A stretch of 64,000 nt of DNA from the NCBI GenBank assembly GCA_963828405.1, contig CAWHEG010000031.1, forward strand, positions 62,001-126,000, written 5' to 3'. The DNA comes from JANMJD01 sp963828405. GTDB lineage: Bacteria > Actinomycetota > Acidimicrobiia > Acidimicrobiales > Ilumatobacteraceae. This document shows positions 40,641-49,211 of this stretch, piece by piece. Position 1 is the stretch's first letter, and each line of letters begins with the position of its first letter. A program made the position numbers and the translations under genes. Under the pieces are notes generated by a model. That model saw only the letters and a list, made by a program, of their open reading frames with translations. It had not been told where the DNA came from and searched no databases.

Positions 40641-41056
40641 CACGCCTCCCGTTGGTCTTCGGCGACGAAGCGCTCCCGAGCCTCGGTGGCCGACGAGGAG
40701 ACCGATCGGGGGAAGAAGGGGACGATGTGGGCGACGGCCACGGTGACGCGCACGGTCACCTGATCGAACCCCCCGCCGGTGCCGGGCCGACCGACGAGGG
40801 AGGCGCCGTTCTCGGCGACGACGGCAGCGGCGCGGGCGACGCCGGCCGAGGGCACGGCGTTGGCCACCGCCCCCGCAGACGCCCCCTGGGCGGCGGCGGA
40901 CTGGGCGACGTTGGCGGCGTGGTACCACACGGCCATCTGGACCCCGAGCATGACCAGCATGATCATCACGGGGACGAGTACCACTGCCTGCACGCTCGCA
41001 TCGCCGCGTTCACCGGTGGCACGACCTCGACCGGAACGTCGGGCGGATCTCGTCAT
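40640..41056 (-). CDS. TadE-like pseudopilin
   Basis: A 138-aa protein. RATGERGDASVQAVVLVPVMIMLVMLGVQMAVWYHAANVAQSAAAQGASAG is the TadE-type N-terminus: a charged region, a GDAS...Q/E-like processing zone, a hydrophobic helix and an Ala-rich alpha-helical start. Gln replaces the usual Glu at the fifth position after the putative cleavage Gly. It overlaps both neighbours by one base. Probably a minor pilin. Confidence 0.78.
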   Translation of the reverse strand: MTRSARRSGRGRATGERGDASVQAVVLVPVMIMLVMLGVQMAVWYHAANVAQSAAAQGASAGAVANAVPSAGVARAAAVVAENGASLVGRPGTGGGFDQVTVRVTVAVAHIVPFFPRSVSSSATEARERFVAEDQREA

Positions 41057-41241
41057 CAGAGGCTGATCGAGTTGGCCTTGGCCGTGATCTTCTGCACCAG
41101 CACGGCGGCGACCGAGATGGCGAGCAGCACGAGTGCGGCGGCCCAGACGACGGTCGTTGCGCTGATCTCGCCGCGGTCGTCGTCGTAGGACGCCCGGACA
41201 CGGAGCAGGACGTACCGCAGGAGTTGGGTGGAGATGGGCAT
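41056..41241 (-). CDS. Small Flp-pilin-like membrane protein (61 aa)
   Basis: Begins MPISTQLLRYVLLRVRASYDDDRGEISATTVVWAAALVLLAISVAAVLVQKI. A short charged N-terminus, a Gly-Glu junction and one long hydrophobic helix match the size and shape of Flp major pilins (about 55-65 aa). The start is ATG 41241, supported by AAGGAA upstream; the frame is open further up but without a site. It is the only good major-pilin candidate in this operon. Confidence 0.7.
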   Translation of the reverse strand: MPISTQLLRYVLLRVRASYDDDRGEISATTVVWAAALVLLAISVAAVLVQKITAKANSISL

Positions 41242-41303
41242 GTCAATGGTTCCTTCCGGATGATGGATTCTGGTGGTGGGCGGAGATGAGCCGGCAGCGG
41301 ACG

Positions 41304-42197
41304 TCACGAGGCGACGATCTGCTGTACTGCGGGGTAGGCGAGGAAGACGAGGAAGCCGAGGAACATGGCAGCGACCGGAAGGCCCATCCGTTCGCTGGCC
41401 GATTGGGCGGTCGCCTCGATCTGGGCCATCTGCCGTGCTCGTAGCGAGGCGGCCTTGGCAGCCAATGAGAGACGCACCCGCGCCCCCTCCACACCGGCCA
41501 ACTGCATGCTCGCCGCCAACTCGACGAGCGGTTCGACGGCGAGCGCTGCACCGACCTCACCGAACACGTCCCAGTGGGAGCGTCGCGTGGCGCGGGCACG
41601 CACGAGTGCCGTCCGGAGCTCACGAAACGTGGGTCCGTCCCCGGCATCCGCCGCCGCCTCGAGGGCGGTCTCCACGCCGGCGCCTCCGGCCAACAGCACG
41701 TTGACCAGGTCGAGGTAGCTCGACAAGGCGTGCTCGAACGAACTACGTCGGGCCCGGGCGTGGGAGCGCAGCAGCGCCTCGGGCAGGATGAATCCCCCGG
41801 CGCCCCCGACGAGGGCTGCCAACACCACGACGGTGAGTCCCCCCGGGGATGCCAACCCGACGACGACGAGTGATCGGGCAAGCGCCGGCGGCAGGACGAC
41901 CATTGCCGTGGCACACGAGAGCTTGTCGAAGACGTGCCGGTCGACGGTCCGCCCCACCATCCGCAGGTCGGCCGCGGTCGACGGCGTCACACCGCTGCGC
42001 AGCCGGGCGAACAACGCGGTGCCGAGCAGGCGCGCCGGCACACGGTGACCGCCCGGCGTAGCGGCGAGCTCGGCGAAGGCCGCCCGATTGAGCCGTGAGA
42101 CGACGACGGTCAGCGACGCCGGCCGGTGACTCAATCCTCGGACCACGAGGAGCAGGCCGAGCCCGGCCAGCGTTCCGAACAGCAGGGCCGCGGTCAT
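41304..42197 (-). CDS. tadC: Tad secretion inner-membrane protein TadC (type II secretion F domain)
   Basis: A 297-aa T2SSF-domain membrane protein. The first hydrophobic helices are at the N-terminus (ALLFGTLAGLGLLLVV), a central pair lies around ARSLVVVGLASPGGLTVVVLAALVGGAGGFILPEALL, the cytoplasmic four-helix T2SSF bundle includes FEHALSSYLDLVNVLLAGGAGVETALEAAA, and the C-terminal helix is MGLPVAAMFLGFLVFLAYPAVQQIV. It forms the assembly platform with TadB. It overlaps tadB by 4 bp, and a 62-bp gap follows before the small pilin. Confidence 0.87.
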   Translation of the reverse strand: MTAALLFGTLAGLGLLLVVRGLSHRPASLTVVVSRLNRAAFAELAATPGGHRVPARLLGTALFARLRSGVTPSTAADLRMVGRTVDRHVFDKLSCATAMVVLPPALARSLVVVGLASPGGLTVVVLAALVGGAGGFILPEALLRSHARARRSSFEHALSSYLDLVNVLLAGGAGVETALEAAADAGDGPTFRELRTALVRARATRRSHWDVFGEVGAALAVEPLVELAASMQLAGVEGARVRLSLAAKAASLRARQMAQIEATAQSASERMGLPVAAMFLGFLVFLAYPAVQQIVAS

Positions 42198-43075
42198 CGG
42201 GGAGCCCCCATCGCCGGGTCGTCCTCGAACCGACGACCGACGAAGCGGTCGGGTAACGGGACACGGCCGAGACGCTCCATCGCCGTCAGCGACGAGGCGA
42301 AGACCACGGCGACGACGAACATGACGACCTGGCCGGCAACCGTGTCGTACGAGGCGAGATACTGGCGGTCGAGCAGGAACAGGCCGGCGACCGACAGCAG
42401 GATGACGTAGCCGACGACCCGAACGGTGGTGCGCGTTCGGGCTCGCCCGACCCACACCCGCAGGCGCATCTGCGCCTCACCACGGGCGCAATCGGCGAGC
42501 TGGCCGAGCAGGGCGCCCAGCTCGCGTGCTTCGCGCTCGGCGGCGACCCTCAAGGCGACGACGACGAAGTCCGCCAGCGGGTGGTCGAGCTCGTCGGCGA
42601 AGGGCACGAGTGCCCTGCTCAGCGACTCGTACTCGAGCCGGGCGGCGAGCCGGTCGACCGCGCCGGCGATATCGGCCGGCGCGACACGGGCGCTGGCGGC
42701 GATGGCGTGCTCCAGACCGTTGGCGGCGGCCAACGTGTCGCGCAGCTGTTCGGTCCACGAGGCGATCGCCTCGAGGCGGGCGATCTCGCGATCGTGACGG
42801 CCCCGCGTGCCGGCCCCGCTGGGCAGGGCGAACCCGATGACGCCGGCGATCGCCGCCCCGACGATCCAGCCCGTGACGACGCCGATACCGACGCCCAGCC
42901 CAACCGTCAGGGCCAGGCGCAGGATCATCCGATCGGTCCGGAACGGGAGCCTGTGGCCACCGGCGGCGGCGCCGAAGACGGCGCGTCCGCGCAGGCCGGC
43001 GGTGGCGATCAGGATGCCGAACCCAAGCGCGGTACCGAGCAGTGTGGGGAAGAGACCGCTCACCACTCCCACCAC
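42194..43075 (-). CDS. tadB: Tad secretion inner-membrane protein TadB (type II secretion F domain)
   Basis: A 293-aa T2SSF-domain protein. N-terminal helices are VGVVSGLFPTLLGTALGFGILIATA and LRLALTVGLGVGIGVVTGWIVGAAIAGVIGFALP; the cytoplasmic bundle includes SWTEQLRDTLAAANGLEHAIAASARVAP; C-terminal helices include VVGYVILLSVAGLFLL and VVMFVVAVVFASSL. It is the partner of TadC. The start at 43075 overlaps tadA by 16 bp. Confidence 0.87.
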   Translation of the reverse strand: MVGVVSGLFPTLLGTALGFGILIATAGLRGRAVFGAAAGGHRLPFRTDRMILRLALTVGLGVGIGVVTGWIVGAAIAGVIGFALPSGAGTRGRHDREIARLEAIASWTEQLRDTLAAANGLEHAIAASARVAPADIAGAVDRLAARLEYESLSRALVPFADELDHPLADFVVVALRVAAEREARELGALLGQLADCARGEAQMRLRVWVGRARTRTTVRVVGYVILLSVAGLFLLDRQYLASYDTVAGQVVMFVVAVVFASSLTAMERLGRVPLPDRFVGRRFEDDPAMGAPR

Positions 43076-44433
43076 CCGCCCGGCTGGTCGAGCAGCGCGG
43101 CGTCGAATCCGTGACGCTCGAGCAGCGTCATGGTCGCGTCACGCATCGGAAAGCCGGGTACGGCGCGGCCGTCACCGGACGGACGGAAGACCTCGTTGGA
43201 CGAGATCCGCCCACCTTCGGTGTCGACGACCTCGCGAACGCTGGCCACCCGGCGGATCCCGCCGACGAGGTCGATGTGGACCACGAAGTGCAGCGCGTTG
43301 GCGAGCAACAGGTTGATCGTGTCGATCGGGAGCCCCGTGTCGGCCATCGAGACGTAGGCGGCCAGCTTGGGGAACACCGAACGGGTCGAGTCGGCGTGCA
43401 TCGTGCACATCGAGCCGTTGTTGCCCTGCGACATGGCGAGCAGCATCGGGAAGGCCTCGGCGCCGCGGACCTCGCCGACGATCACCCGGTCGGGGTCCAT
43501 CCGCAGGGCCATCCGGGTGAGATCGAGCAGGGTGATCTCACCGCGGCCCTCGATGTTGGCGGGTCGGGCCTGAAGCATGTCGTGGTCGGGATGCAGATCG
43601 CTGAAACGGTCGAGCGCGAGCTCGTAGGCGTCCTCGATCGTGACGATGCGTTCGAGGCGCGGGACCTCGTTGATCAGACCGCGTAACAGCGTCGTCTTGC
43701 CGGTGCCCGTGCCTCCCGAGATCACGATGTTGCGCCGCGCCCGCACCGCCGCGGCGAGGAAGCTTCGCAACCCGGCGTCGATCAGACCGCGCTGCTCGAG
43801 CTCGTGGAGGGTCGAGAGTTCGAAGCGGTGGCGCCGGATCACGACGCAGGGGCGGGCGGCGATCTCGATCGCAGCGAAGAGGCGGGACCCGTCGACGAGT
43901 TGGAGGTTGAGCTCGGGGTTGGCGGCATCGAAGCGGCGCTCCGCCCGGCCGCTTCGTGCTGCGGCACGACGGACGAGTTCGACGAGCTCGTCGTCGGAGT
44001 CGGCCACCGGTCCCGAGGGCACGCGGCGACCGTCGCGCAGCTTCAGCCAGACCGAGTCGCAGCCGCGGATGTGGATGTCGCTGACATCGGGATCGTCGAG
44101 CAGCGGCTGGATGCGCCCGAGCCCCATGACGCGGTCGAGCACCTGTTCGGTCAGGCGCTGCTCCTCATCGAGCGTCAGGGTGTCGACGCCCCCGGCGAGG
44201 CAGTCGGCGGCCAGGGTGTCGAGCTGACGGGCGATCAGATCGCGGGCGAAGTGCCGCTCGTCGGCCGGCCCGAGCAGCGCCCGCCCGTCGCCGGAGCGGG
44301 CGATCCGTTCGTCGGCCAGCCGCTCGCCGACGTGGCGAGAGATTCGTGCGACCAGGGCGGGATCGGCGGGCGCGGCCCGATGATCGAGCACGGCGAGCGA
44401 TCGTGCCGGCATCGTCGGCGGATCGAGGCTCAC
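43060..44433 (-). CDS. tadA: Tad/CpaF-type secretion ATPase TadA
   Basis: A 457-aa type II/IV secretion ATPase. The Walker A motif is ISGGTGTGKTTLLRGL, followed by IVTIEDAYELAL (Asp box), and MDPDRVIVGEVRGAEAFPML contains Walker B. The N-terminal domain has LTEQVLDRVMGLGRIQPLLDDPDVSDIHIRG, typical of CpaF. It powers pilin polymerisation at the inner membrane with TadB and TadC. The start overlaps the TadZ-like gene by 4 bp. Confidence 0.93.
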   Translation of the reverse strand: MSLDPPTMPARSLAVLDHRAAPADPALVARISRHVGERLADERIARSGDGRALLGPADERHFARDLIARQLDTLAADCLAGGVDTLTLDEEQRLTEQVLDRVMGLGRIQPLLDDPDVSDIHIRGCDSVWLKLRDGRRVPSGPVADSDDELVELVRRAAARSGRAERRFDAANPELNLQLVDGSRLFAAIEIAARPCVVIRRHRFELSTLHELEQRGLIDAGLRSFLAAAVRARRNIVISGGTGTGKTTLLRGLINEVPRLERIVTIEDAYELALDRFSDLHPDHDMLQARPANIEGRGEITLLDLTRMALRMDPDRVIVGEVRGAEAFPMLLAMSQGNNGSMCTMHADSTRSVFPKLAAYVSMADTGLPIDTINLLLANALHFVVHIDLVGGIRRVASVREVVDTEGGRISSNEVFRPSGDGRAVPGFPMRDATMTLLERHGFDAALLDQPGGWWEW

Positions 44434-45227
44434 GCCACGGCTCCGAACGACGCCGCCGACGGTCTCCGTGCCGTACCGGCGCCGCTCATGGTCTCGGCCG
44501 GCGTCATGTCGTCGGTCGTGGCGACCGCCGCCTCGGCGGCGAGATGCCCGGTCAGGGCGCGCACCGCACGGGACCAGGCGCTGCGCCCACCTCGGGCGCC
44601 AGCCGGATCCTGGCGGACCGCGTCCGCATCGAGCGGGACGAGGTGGATCTGCTCGACGCCAACCGCCCGGCGCACCTCGTCGGCCGGGTAGGGGGATCGC
44701 CCGACGAGCGCGAGCTCGATCGGCGCCACCCGCTCCAGGGTGGCCAGCCGGCTGAGCAGGGTGACCAGTTCGTCGGCCGAGCTGCGCACGACGACGATCA
44801 CGGCGTCGCAGGCCGCGGCGAGCGCCGTGGCGGGTGTGCCGGGGCGGAGCCGGCCGAGATCGACGATGACGTCGGTCCGGGGCAGCTTGACCAGGGTCTC
44901 GGCGAGATGGGTCGCCGACGTGCGCAGCGCGGCGGCCGTCTGCTCAGCCGCCGGGTGGGCGACGATCACGGACACACCCGACGACATCGTCTGGGTGTAG
45001 CGGTGCAGCTCGTGGGCGTCGATGCCCATGCGGGCCGCACCGGCGAGCTCGGTGAGGCCGGGCTGGAGCGAGAGCCCGTACCGGGCGGCGAGGACCCCAC
45101 CGTCGGCATCGGCCTCGACGAGCAGAGCCGGACGACCGGCTGCCGACGGCCAGTGGTGGGCGACGGCAAGGGCGAGTGTCGAGGCGCCCGGAGCTCCACG
45201 TACGCTGCAGAACCCGATCAGTGCCAT
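44430..45227 (-). CDS. TadZ/CpaE-like MinD/ParA-family protein
   Basis: A 265-aa P-loop-like protein: IGFCSVRGAPGASTLALAVAHHWP at the N-terminus, DVIVDLGRLRPG at the Walker B-like strand and VVVRSSADELVTLLSRL. The deviant Walker A lysines (KGGxGKT) are missing; GAPGASTL has no Lys, so nucleotide hydrolysis may be lost or atypical. TadZ proteins localise the pilus machine at a cell pole. It is coupled to tadA by a 4-bp overlap and starts 3 bp after the SAF gene. Confidence 0.8.
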   Translation of the reverse strand: MALIGFCSVRGAPGASTLALAVAHHWPSAAGRPALLVEADADGGVLAARYGLSLQPGLTELAGAARMGIDAHELHRYTQTMSSGVSVIVAHPAAEQTAAALRTSATHLAETLVKLPRTDVIVDLGRLRPGTPATALAAACDAVIVVVRSSADELVTLLSRLATLERVAPIELALVGRSPYPADEVRRAVGVEQIHLVPLDADAVRQDPAGARGGRSAWSRAVRALTGHLAAEAAVATTDDMTPAETMSGAGTARRPSAASFGAVA

Positions 45228-45230
45228 CGC

Positions 45231-45971
45231 TCAGCCCCGCACCTGGACGAGGCGGACCTCGCCGGCAGCGGCGACGGCATCGGCCAGGGCGTCGGGCACC
45301 CGGAGCGTGACGATCGAGATGTCGGCGGCGGTCTCTCCCGGTCGAACATCCTCGACGACGGCGTCGACCGGCGTGCCGGCGCCGCTACCTGCGCCACCGT
45401 CGTTCGTGGTCGGCCCCTGGCCGGCGGCGCCAGTTGCGGCGGCGTCGGCGAGCAGGATCACCCGGACAGCGCTTCCGGGCGCGATGCCGTCGGGGAACTC
45501 ACCGGCCTCGAGCCTGCGGCTGACCAGCGCTTGATCGTCGGCGATGGGGAGCAGTTCGACGGCGACGGCGTCGGTGATCGGATCGGCCGCCCGCAGGTCG
45601 ACGACGGCGATCCGCCCGAGCATCGCCGAGCGCTGGTCGAACGGCACGAGGCGGACGCCGACGGTTCGCACTTCGGCGGCCGCGAAGTCGGCCTCGACCA
45701 GCACGTGACCCCTGGCCACGTCGGCGGCCAGCACCAGCGCCGGGGTGGTGGCCGAGCTCGACGAGTGCCAGACCAGCGCGGCCAGTGCCGACCCGGCGAT
45801 GACCAGCACGCCGACGACGACCTCGGGCAGACGCACACGCGGCGACGGGTTGGCCAGGGTGACCGCCTTGCGGTGGGGCGCGCCGCCGATCGGCCGGGCA
45901 CCACGATGCCGCGCCACAGGCTCCGGCGACCCGGGCGGACGCCCGGGTGTCATCGTTCCTCGTTCCGCCAC
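45231..45971 (-). CDS. SAF domain protein (CpaB/RcpC-like)
   Basis: A 246-aa protein. One N-terminal membrane helix (VVVGVLVIAGSALAALVW, ~residues 50-67) is followed by a SAF domain: LVLAADVARGHVLVEADFAAAEVRTVGVRLVP and ALVSRRLEAGEFPDG. CpaB/RcpC proteins help build the Flp pilus outside the membrane, probably through wall contacts. The start is GTG 45971, preceded by AGGGA at 6 nt; ATG 45953 is an alternative. It is the first gene of the pilus operon. Confidence 0.8.
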   Translation of the reverse strand: MAERGTMTPGRPPGSPEPVARHRGARPIGGAPHRKAVTLANPSPRVRLPEVVVGVLVIAGSALAALVWHSSSSATTPALVLAADVARGHVLVEADFAAAEVRTVGVRLVPFDQRSAMLGRIAVVDLRAADPITDAVAVELLPIADDQALVSRRLEAGEFPDGIAPGSAVRVILLADAAATGAAGQGPTTNDGGAGSGAGTPVDAVVEDVRPGETAADISIVTLRVPDALADAVAAAGEVRLVQVRG

Positions 45972-46250
45972 GCTCAGTCCCTCCGCCAGCTTTATCGAGC
46001 ACCGTCCGTCGGCGATCTCCCAGGTGTGCAGGCGAGGCTATGAGGCGGCACGGAAGACACCCATGAGGCTTCCGGCCCGGCGTGCCCGGCCCCTGCTCTG
46101 CACTTGGTCGGCGCTCGGCGATACGGGAAGTCGGCCGGGCACGGTGTGTCGATCACGTTGACCGAAGCTCTCGGGTAGGGCGCGACGACGTGTGTCGGCG
46201 AGCGGCCCATCGCGGCCGCGGTGGCCACCTCACCTGTCCGGTGAAGCGGC

Positions 46251-47378
46251 TCAGTGGTCGTGTTCGTCGTAGTGGCGGCGCAGCACGTCGTCGCCGAAGT
46301 CGCCGCGGGGGTCGCGCCAGACGGTGTGGACGTGGTTGGCGCCCCGGGCGGTGTTGTCGTACTCGGCGAGCAGCACAGGGCTGTGCAGGCGGTAGTAATG
46401 CGCCTCGCCCGGCTCCAGGCCCCCGGCCCACAGCAGGTGCACGTCGTCGAGGCGATCGCCGGCGAACTTGTCCGCCTCGTCGGCAGCCAACTCGTCGGGC
46501 AGGCGATCGACGTAGCGGAGCAGGAGGGTGTCGAGCATCTCGCGTTGCTCCCCGGTCATCGCACTCGCCGCCAGACCCCTCGGTGCGGTGGTGAACGAGA
46601 TGGCCCGCAGATCGTCGACGGTCAGCGCGGCCGCCTCGTCGGCTGCGCCCTGGATGCGCACGGCGAGCTCGTGGTACTCGTCGGCGAGCCGGCCGCGCCA
46701 GATCTCCTGGAGCGGCAGCGGGCCGTCGCCGTCGGCGAGTTCGGACCGGTTGACGAGCACCAGGTCGGTCGGCGCCCGGGGCGTCACCACCGCCCGGCGC
46801 CGCTGCTCGTCGTCGAGCGAGCGGGTCAGCTCACGGGCGAGATCCTCCACCCCGGCCAGTGGGCGCAGCGGATGCGGGCCGAGCAACGGCGACGAGGCCG
46901 GGTCGGCCCCGAGGAACAGCGGCGTCGTACCGGCGACGGCGCCGTCGACGATCGTGAAGTGGAGCGAGACATGGTGCCCGCCGACCCGCCAGCCCCACGG
47001 CGCGTCGCCTCCCGGCTCGCCGAAGACGCGGACGTAGTACAGCTGGGGGTCGCGCCCGCGGGGGCGGCCCCACGAAACGGTGAACCCCTCGAGCCGGTCG
47101 AGCACGTTCTCGAGCCCGATGATCGTCGCCATCGTCACGTAGCCGGCATGCGACAGTCCGCTGGCCAGCAACCGGAAGGCCAGTTGCTGCTGGGGCGGGG
47201 TCATCTGCCCGAGGGTGAGCCCGCCGTGGTCGGTGGGCGTGTAGAACCACCGGCGACGCTCCTCGCCGTCGAAGTCCCACCGGGCGACGGCGAGTTGGCC
47301 GTCGTCGAGGGAATCGAGGAGGCGACCGGCGTGCCCGGCCATCACCCGGGCCAGTTCGCCGCGCGCCGTCGTGGTCAT
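46251..47378 (-). CDS. DUF3500 domain protein
   Basis: A 375-aa protein matching the DUF3500 family: ARWDFDGEERRRWFYTPTDHGGLTLGQMTPPQQQLAFRLLASGLSHAGYVTMATIIGLENVL at the N-terminus, WGWRVGGHHVSLHFTIVDG centrally, and HYYRLHSPVLLAEYDNTARGANHVHTVWRDP late. His/Asp/Tyr clusters suggest a metal or redox role, but the family is uncharacterised. It starts 3 bp after the FAD monooxygenase, so the two are cotranscribed. Confidence 0.87.
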   Translation of the reverse strand: MTTTARGELARVMAGHAGRLLDSLDDGQLAVARWDFDGEERRRWFYTPTDHGGLTLGQMTPPQQQLAFRLLASGLSHAGYVTMATIIGLENVLDRLEGFTVSWGRPRGRDPQLYYVRVFGEPGGDAPWGWRVGGHHVSLHFTIVDGAVAGTTPLFLGADPASSPLLGPHPLRPLAGVEDLARELTRSLDDEQRRRAVVTPRAPTDLVLVNRSELADGDGPLPLQEIWRGRLADEYHELAVRIQGAADEAAALTVDDLRAISFTTAPRGLAASAMTGEQREMLDTLLLRYVDRLPDELAADEADKFAGDRLDDVHLLWAGGLEPGEAHYYRLHSPVLLAEYDNTARGANHVHTVWRDPRGDFGDDVLRRHYDEHDH

Positions 47379-47381
47379 CGG

Positions 47382-48551
47382 TCAGTTCCCGGGGGCGTGG
47401 AGCCCGAAGATCAGGTCGGGTGCGCCCGCCATCCAGGCGTTGTCGAACTGCGAACGCCGCCCGATCGCCCGGGTACGCGCGACGAGCGACCTGCCGAGGG
47501 CGAGCTGGCCGGGCTCCCAGGCGGCCAGGGCGGCGGCCGGGTCGTCGGGGTGGGCGGCCATGGCCTCGCGCAGCGTCCAGGCATCCTCGGCGGCCTTGGC
47601 CGTGCCCGCCGCGGCGTGTGGGCGGGCGAGGAAGGCGGCGTCGCCGAGCAGGCAGGTGCGCCCGAACGCCATCCGGTCGACGAGCAGGTCGACCACGACC
47701 TGGATGAACGGATCGGGAACGGCCCCGACCACCTCGGCGATCGGCGGAGGGAGCCGGGCCGCGGCGGTGGCCCGGCACTCGGCGACATGCTCGTCGCGCA
47801 ACGTCCCCGGCGGCATCGACACCTCGCGGGCCACGCCCCGCCGGTCGCGCAGCAGATCGCCGAGGTCGTCGGGGGCCAGGTAGTTGCGGTACCAGACGAT
47901 GTTGTACAGCCGCTCCCCGACCTTCACCGAGCCGTCGCGCCCGGGGATCGCATAGACGAGGATGTGGCTGTTGGCCAACACGTAGTAGGTCAGCGCATCG
48001 TCGAGCGCAGCGCGGGTCGCCGTGCTCAGGTCGGTCTCGGGCACCACACCGCGCCAGGCGACGTAGCCCGAGTACTCCGGCTCCGCCTCGGAGAGCAGGC
48101 GCTGACGGGCGGTCGAGCCGACGCCGTCGGCGCACACCACCATCTCGGGCTCGACGGCGAGCCCATTGGCGAACCCGAGGGCGGGCCGGTCGGCGTCGAG
48201 CTCGACCAGTTCGTGGCCGAGCAGGTACCGCTGCGGATCGAAGCACCGCAGCATCGCGCGGTACACGGTGTTCCACGAGCTGAACAGGTAGTGGTGTTCG
48301 ATCTCGTGGGCCACCCGACCGTCGCGGTGGAGGTGGCGGATGCGGCTGGTGGTCACCGAGATCGTCGCCAGATCGACTCCGGCGCGTTCACGCAGGTAGC
48401 GGCCGGTGGCCGGGAGGAACCCGATGCCGGCGCCGCGTTCCTCGAGCTCGACGGGCGAGCGTTCGTAGATCGTCACCCGATGCCCGTCGTCGGCGAGCAG
48501 GCACCCGGCGGTCAGACCGCCGAGCGACCCACCGACGACGGCGATCTCCAT
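47382..48551 (-). CDS. FAD-dependent monooxygenase (aromatic hydroxylase type)
   Basis: A 389-aa class A flavin monooxygenase: FAD motif VVGGSLGGLTAGCLLADDGHRVTIYERS, the DG motif in VVCADGVGSTARQRLL, and GDAAFLARPHAAAGTAKAAEDAWTL binding the FAD ribityl/phosphate. The short N-terminus and AGTAKAAEDA resemble 2,6-dihydroxypyridine 3-monooxygenase-type enzymes. It would hydroxylate an electron-rich aromatic or heteroaromatic ring with NAD(P)H. The operon lies with an F420/PPOX protein upstream (24 bp) and DUF3500 downstream (3 bp). Confidence 0.87.
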   Translation of the reverse strand: MEIAVVGGSLGGLTAGCLLADDGHRVTIYERSPVELEERGAGIGFLPATGRYLRERAGVDLATISVTTSRIRHLHRDGRVAHEIEHHYLFSSWNTVYRAMLRCFDPQRYLLGHELVELDADRPALGFANGLAVEPEMVVCADGVGSTARQRLLSEAEPEYSGYVAWRGVVPETDLSTATRAALDDALTYYVLANSHILVYAIPGRDGSVKVGERLYNIVWYRNYLAPDDLGDLLRDRRGVAREVSMPPGTLRDEHVAECRATAAARLPPPIAEVVGAVPDPFIQVVVDLLVDRMAFGRTCLLGDAAFLARPHAAAGTAKAAEDAWTLREAMAAHPDDPAAALAAWEPGQLALGRSLVARTRAIGRRSQFDNAWMAGAPDLIFGLHAPGN

Positions 48552-48575
48552 CGGTGCGCCGTCAGGCCGGCCGGG

Positions 48576-49097
48576 TCACGGCTGACCGAAGGTGGCGATC
48601 TGGTCGACGTTGCAGCGGAACTGCACCCGCCGCTCGTCGATCGAGGGGTCACGCAGGCCGTACGGGCCGGGCTGCTGGGTGTACTTCGTCCAGATCCTGT
48701 CGAGCTGGGCGGTCACCGCCGCCCCGCGCTCGGGATCGTCCTCCGAGATCTCCTCGGCCACCGTGTGCTTGATCGACATCCAGTGGTACGGGTTGGCCGG
48801 GTTGACGAGCAGGCTGGTGAGCCGGCCGTCGCGGCGGATCCAACCGGTCTTGGTGCGGTGCGCGGCGCAGTTGACGAGGATCTGGTCGCCCTCGTAGTCG
48901 AACCACATCGGGGTGAGGTTGGCCCGGCCGCCCGGCCCGACGATGCCGAGGACCTGGGTGACGGGCTCGTCCATCAACCGCTTGTACATCGGATCGAGAT
49001 CGGACAGCGATTGCAGCGCCTGGCGATCGCCGACGGCGAACTGTCCGGGCTGCAACCCTGCCGACACGTCACGGAACTTTGCCACGTTGATCGCCAC
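48576..49097 (-). CDS. PPOX/F420-dependent split-barrel protein
   Basis: A 173-aa pyridoxamine-5'-phosphate-oxidase-fold protein: LGIVGPGGRANLTPMWFDYEGDQILVNCAAHRTKTGWIRRDGRLTSLLVNPANPYHWMSIKHTV. The NxxxHRTK segment is typical of F420-binding members (FDOR family). The frame runs to ATG 49145, but GTG 49097 is preferred because GGGGG lies 8 nt upstream. It is probably a reductase of a small molecule working with the downstream flavin monooxygenase. Confidence 0.82.
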   Translation of the reverse strand: MAINVAKFRDVSAGLQPGQFAVGDRQALQSLSDLDPMYKRLMDEPVTQVLGIVGPGGRANLTPMWFDYEGDQILVNCAAHRTKTGWIRRDGRLTSLLVNPANPYHWMSIKHTVAEEISEDDPERGAAVTAQLDRIWTKYTQQPGPYGLRDPSIDERRVQFRCNVDQIATFGQP

Positions 49098-49211
49098 GAC
49101 GATGACCCCCTGGGTAGATGCGCTGGACGCCGTCGACAGTAGCAAGGGCGGAGATGGTCGGCGTTCGTCGTTCCCCCGACCGCGGACGCGTGGACCGACA
49201 CCGTCGGGCGA

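Noticed and set aside
45972..46250. A small gene in the 279-bp gap between the pilus operon and DUF3500
   Set aside because: Short frames there have no start signal or recognisable product; it is taken as promoter and terminator space.
46254..49142. 962-aa plus-strand open frame
   Set aside because: Antisense to DUF3500, FAD monooxygenase and PPOX genes, all with clear motifs. Low-complexity shadow typical of GC-rich DNA.
49122..49145. Possible fifth copy of the GTTACT motif upstream of the PPOX gene
   Set aside because: It has GCTACT-N8-CGTCCAG with three mismatches to the consensus; too weak to separate from chance.
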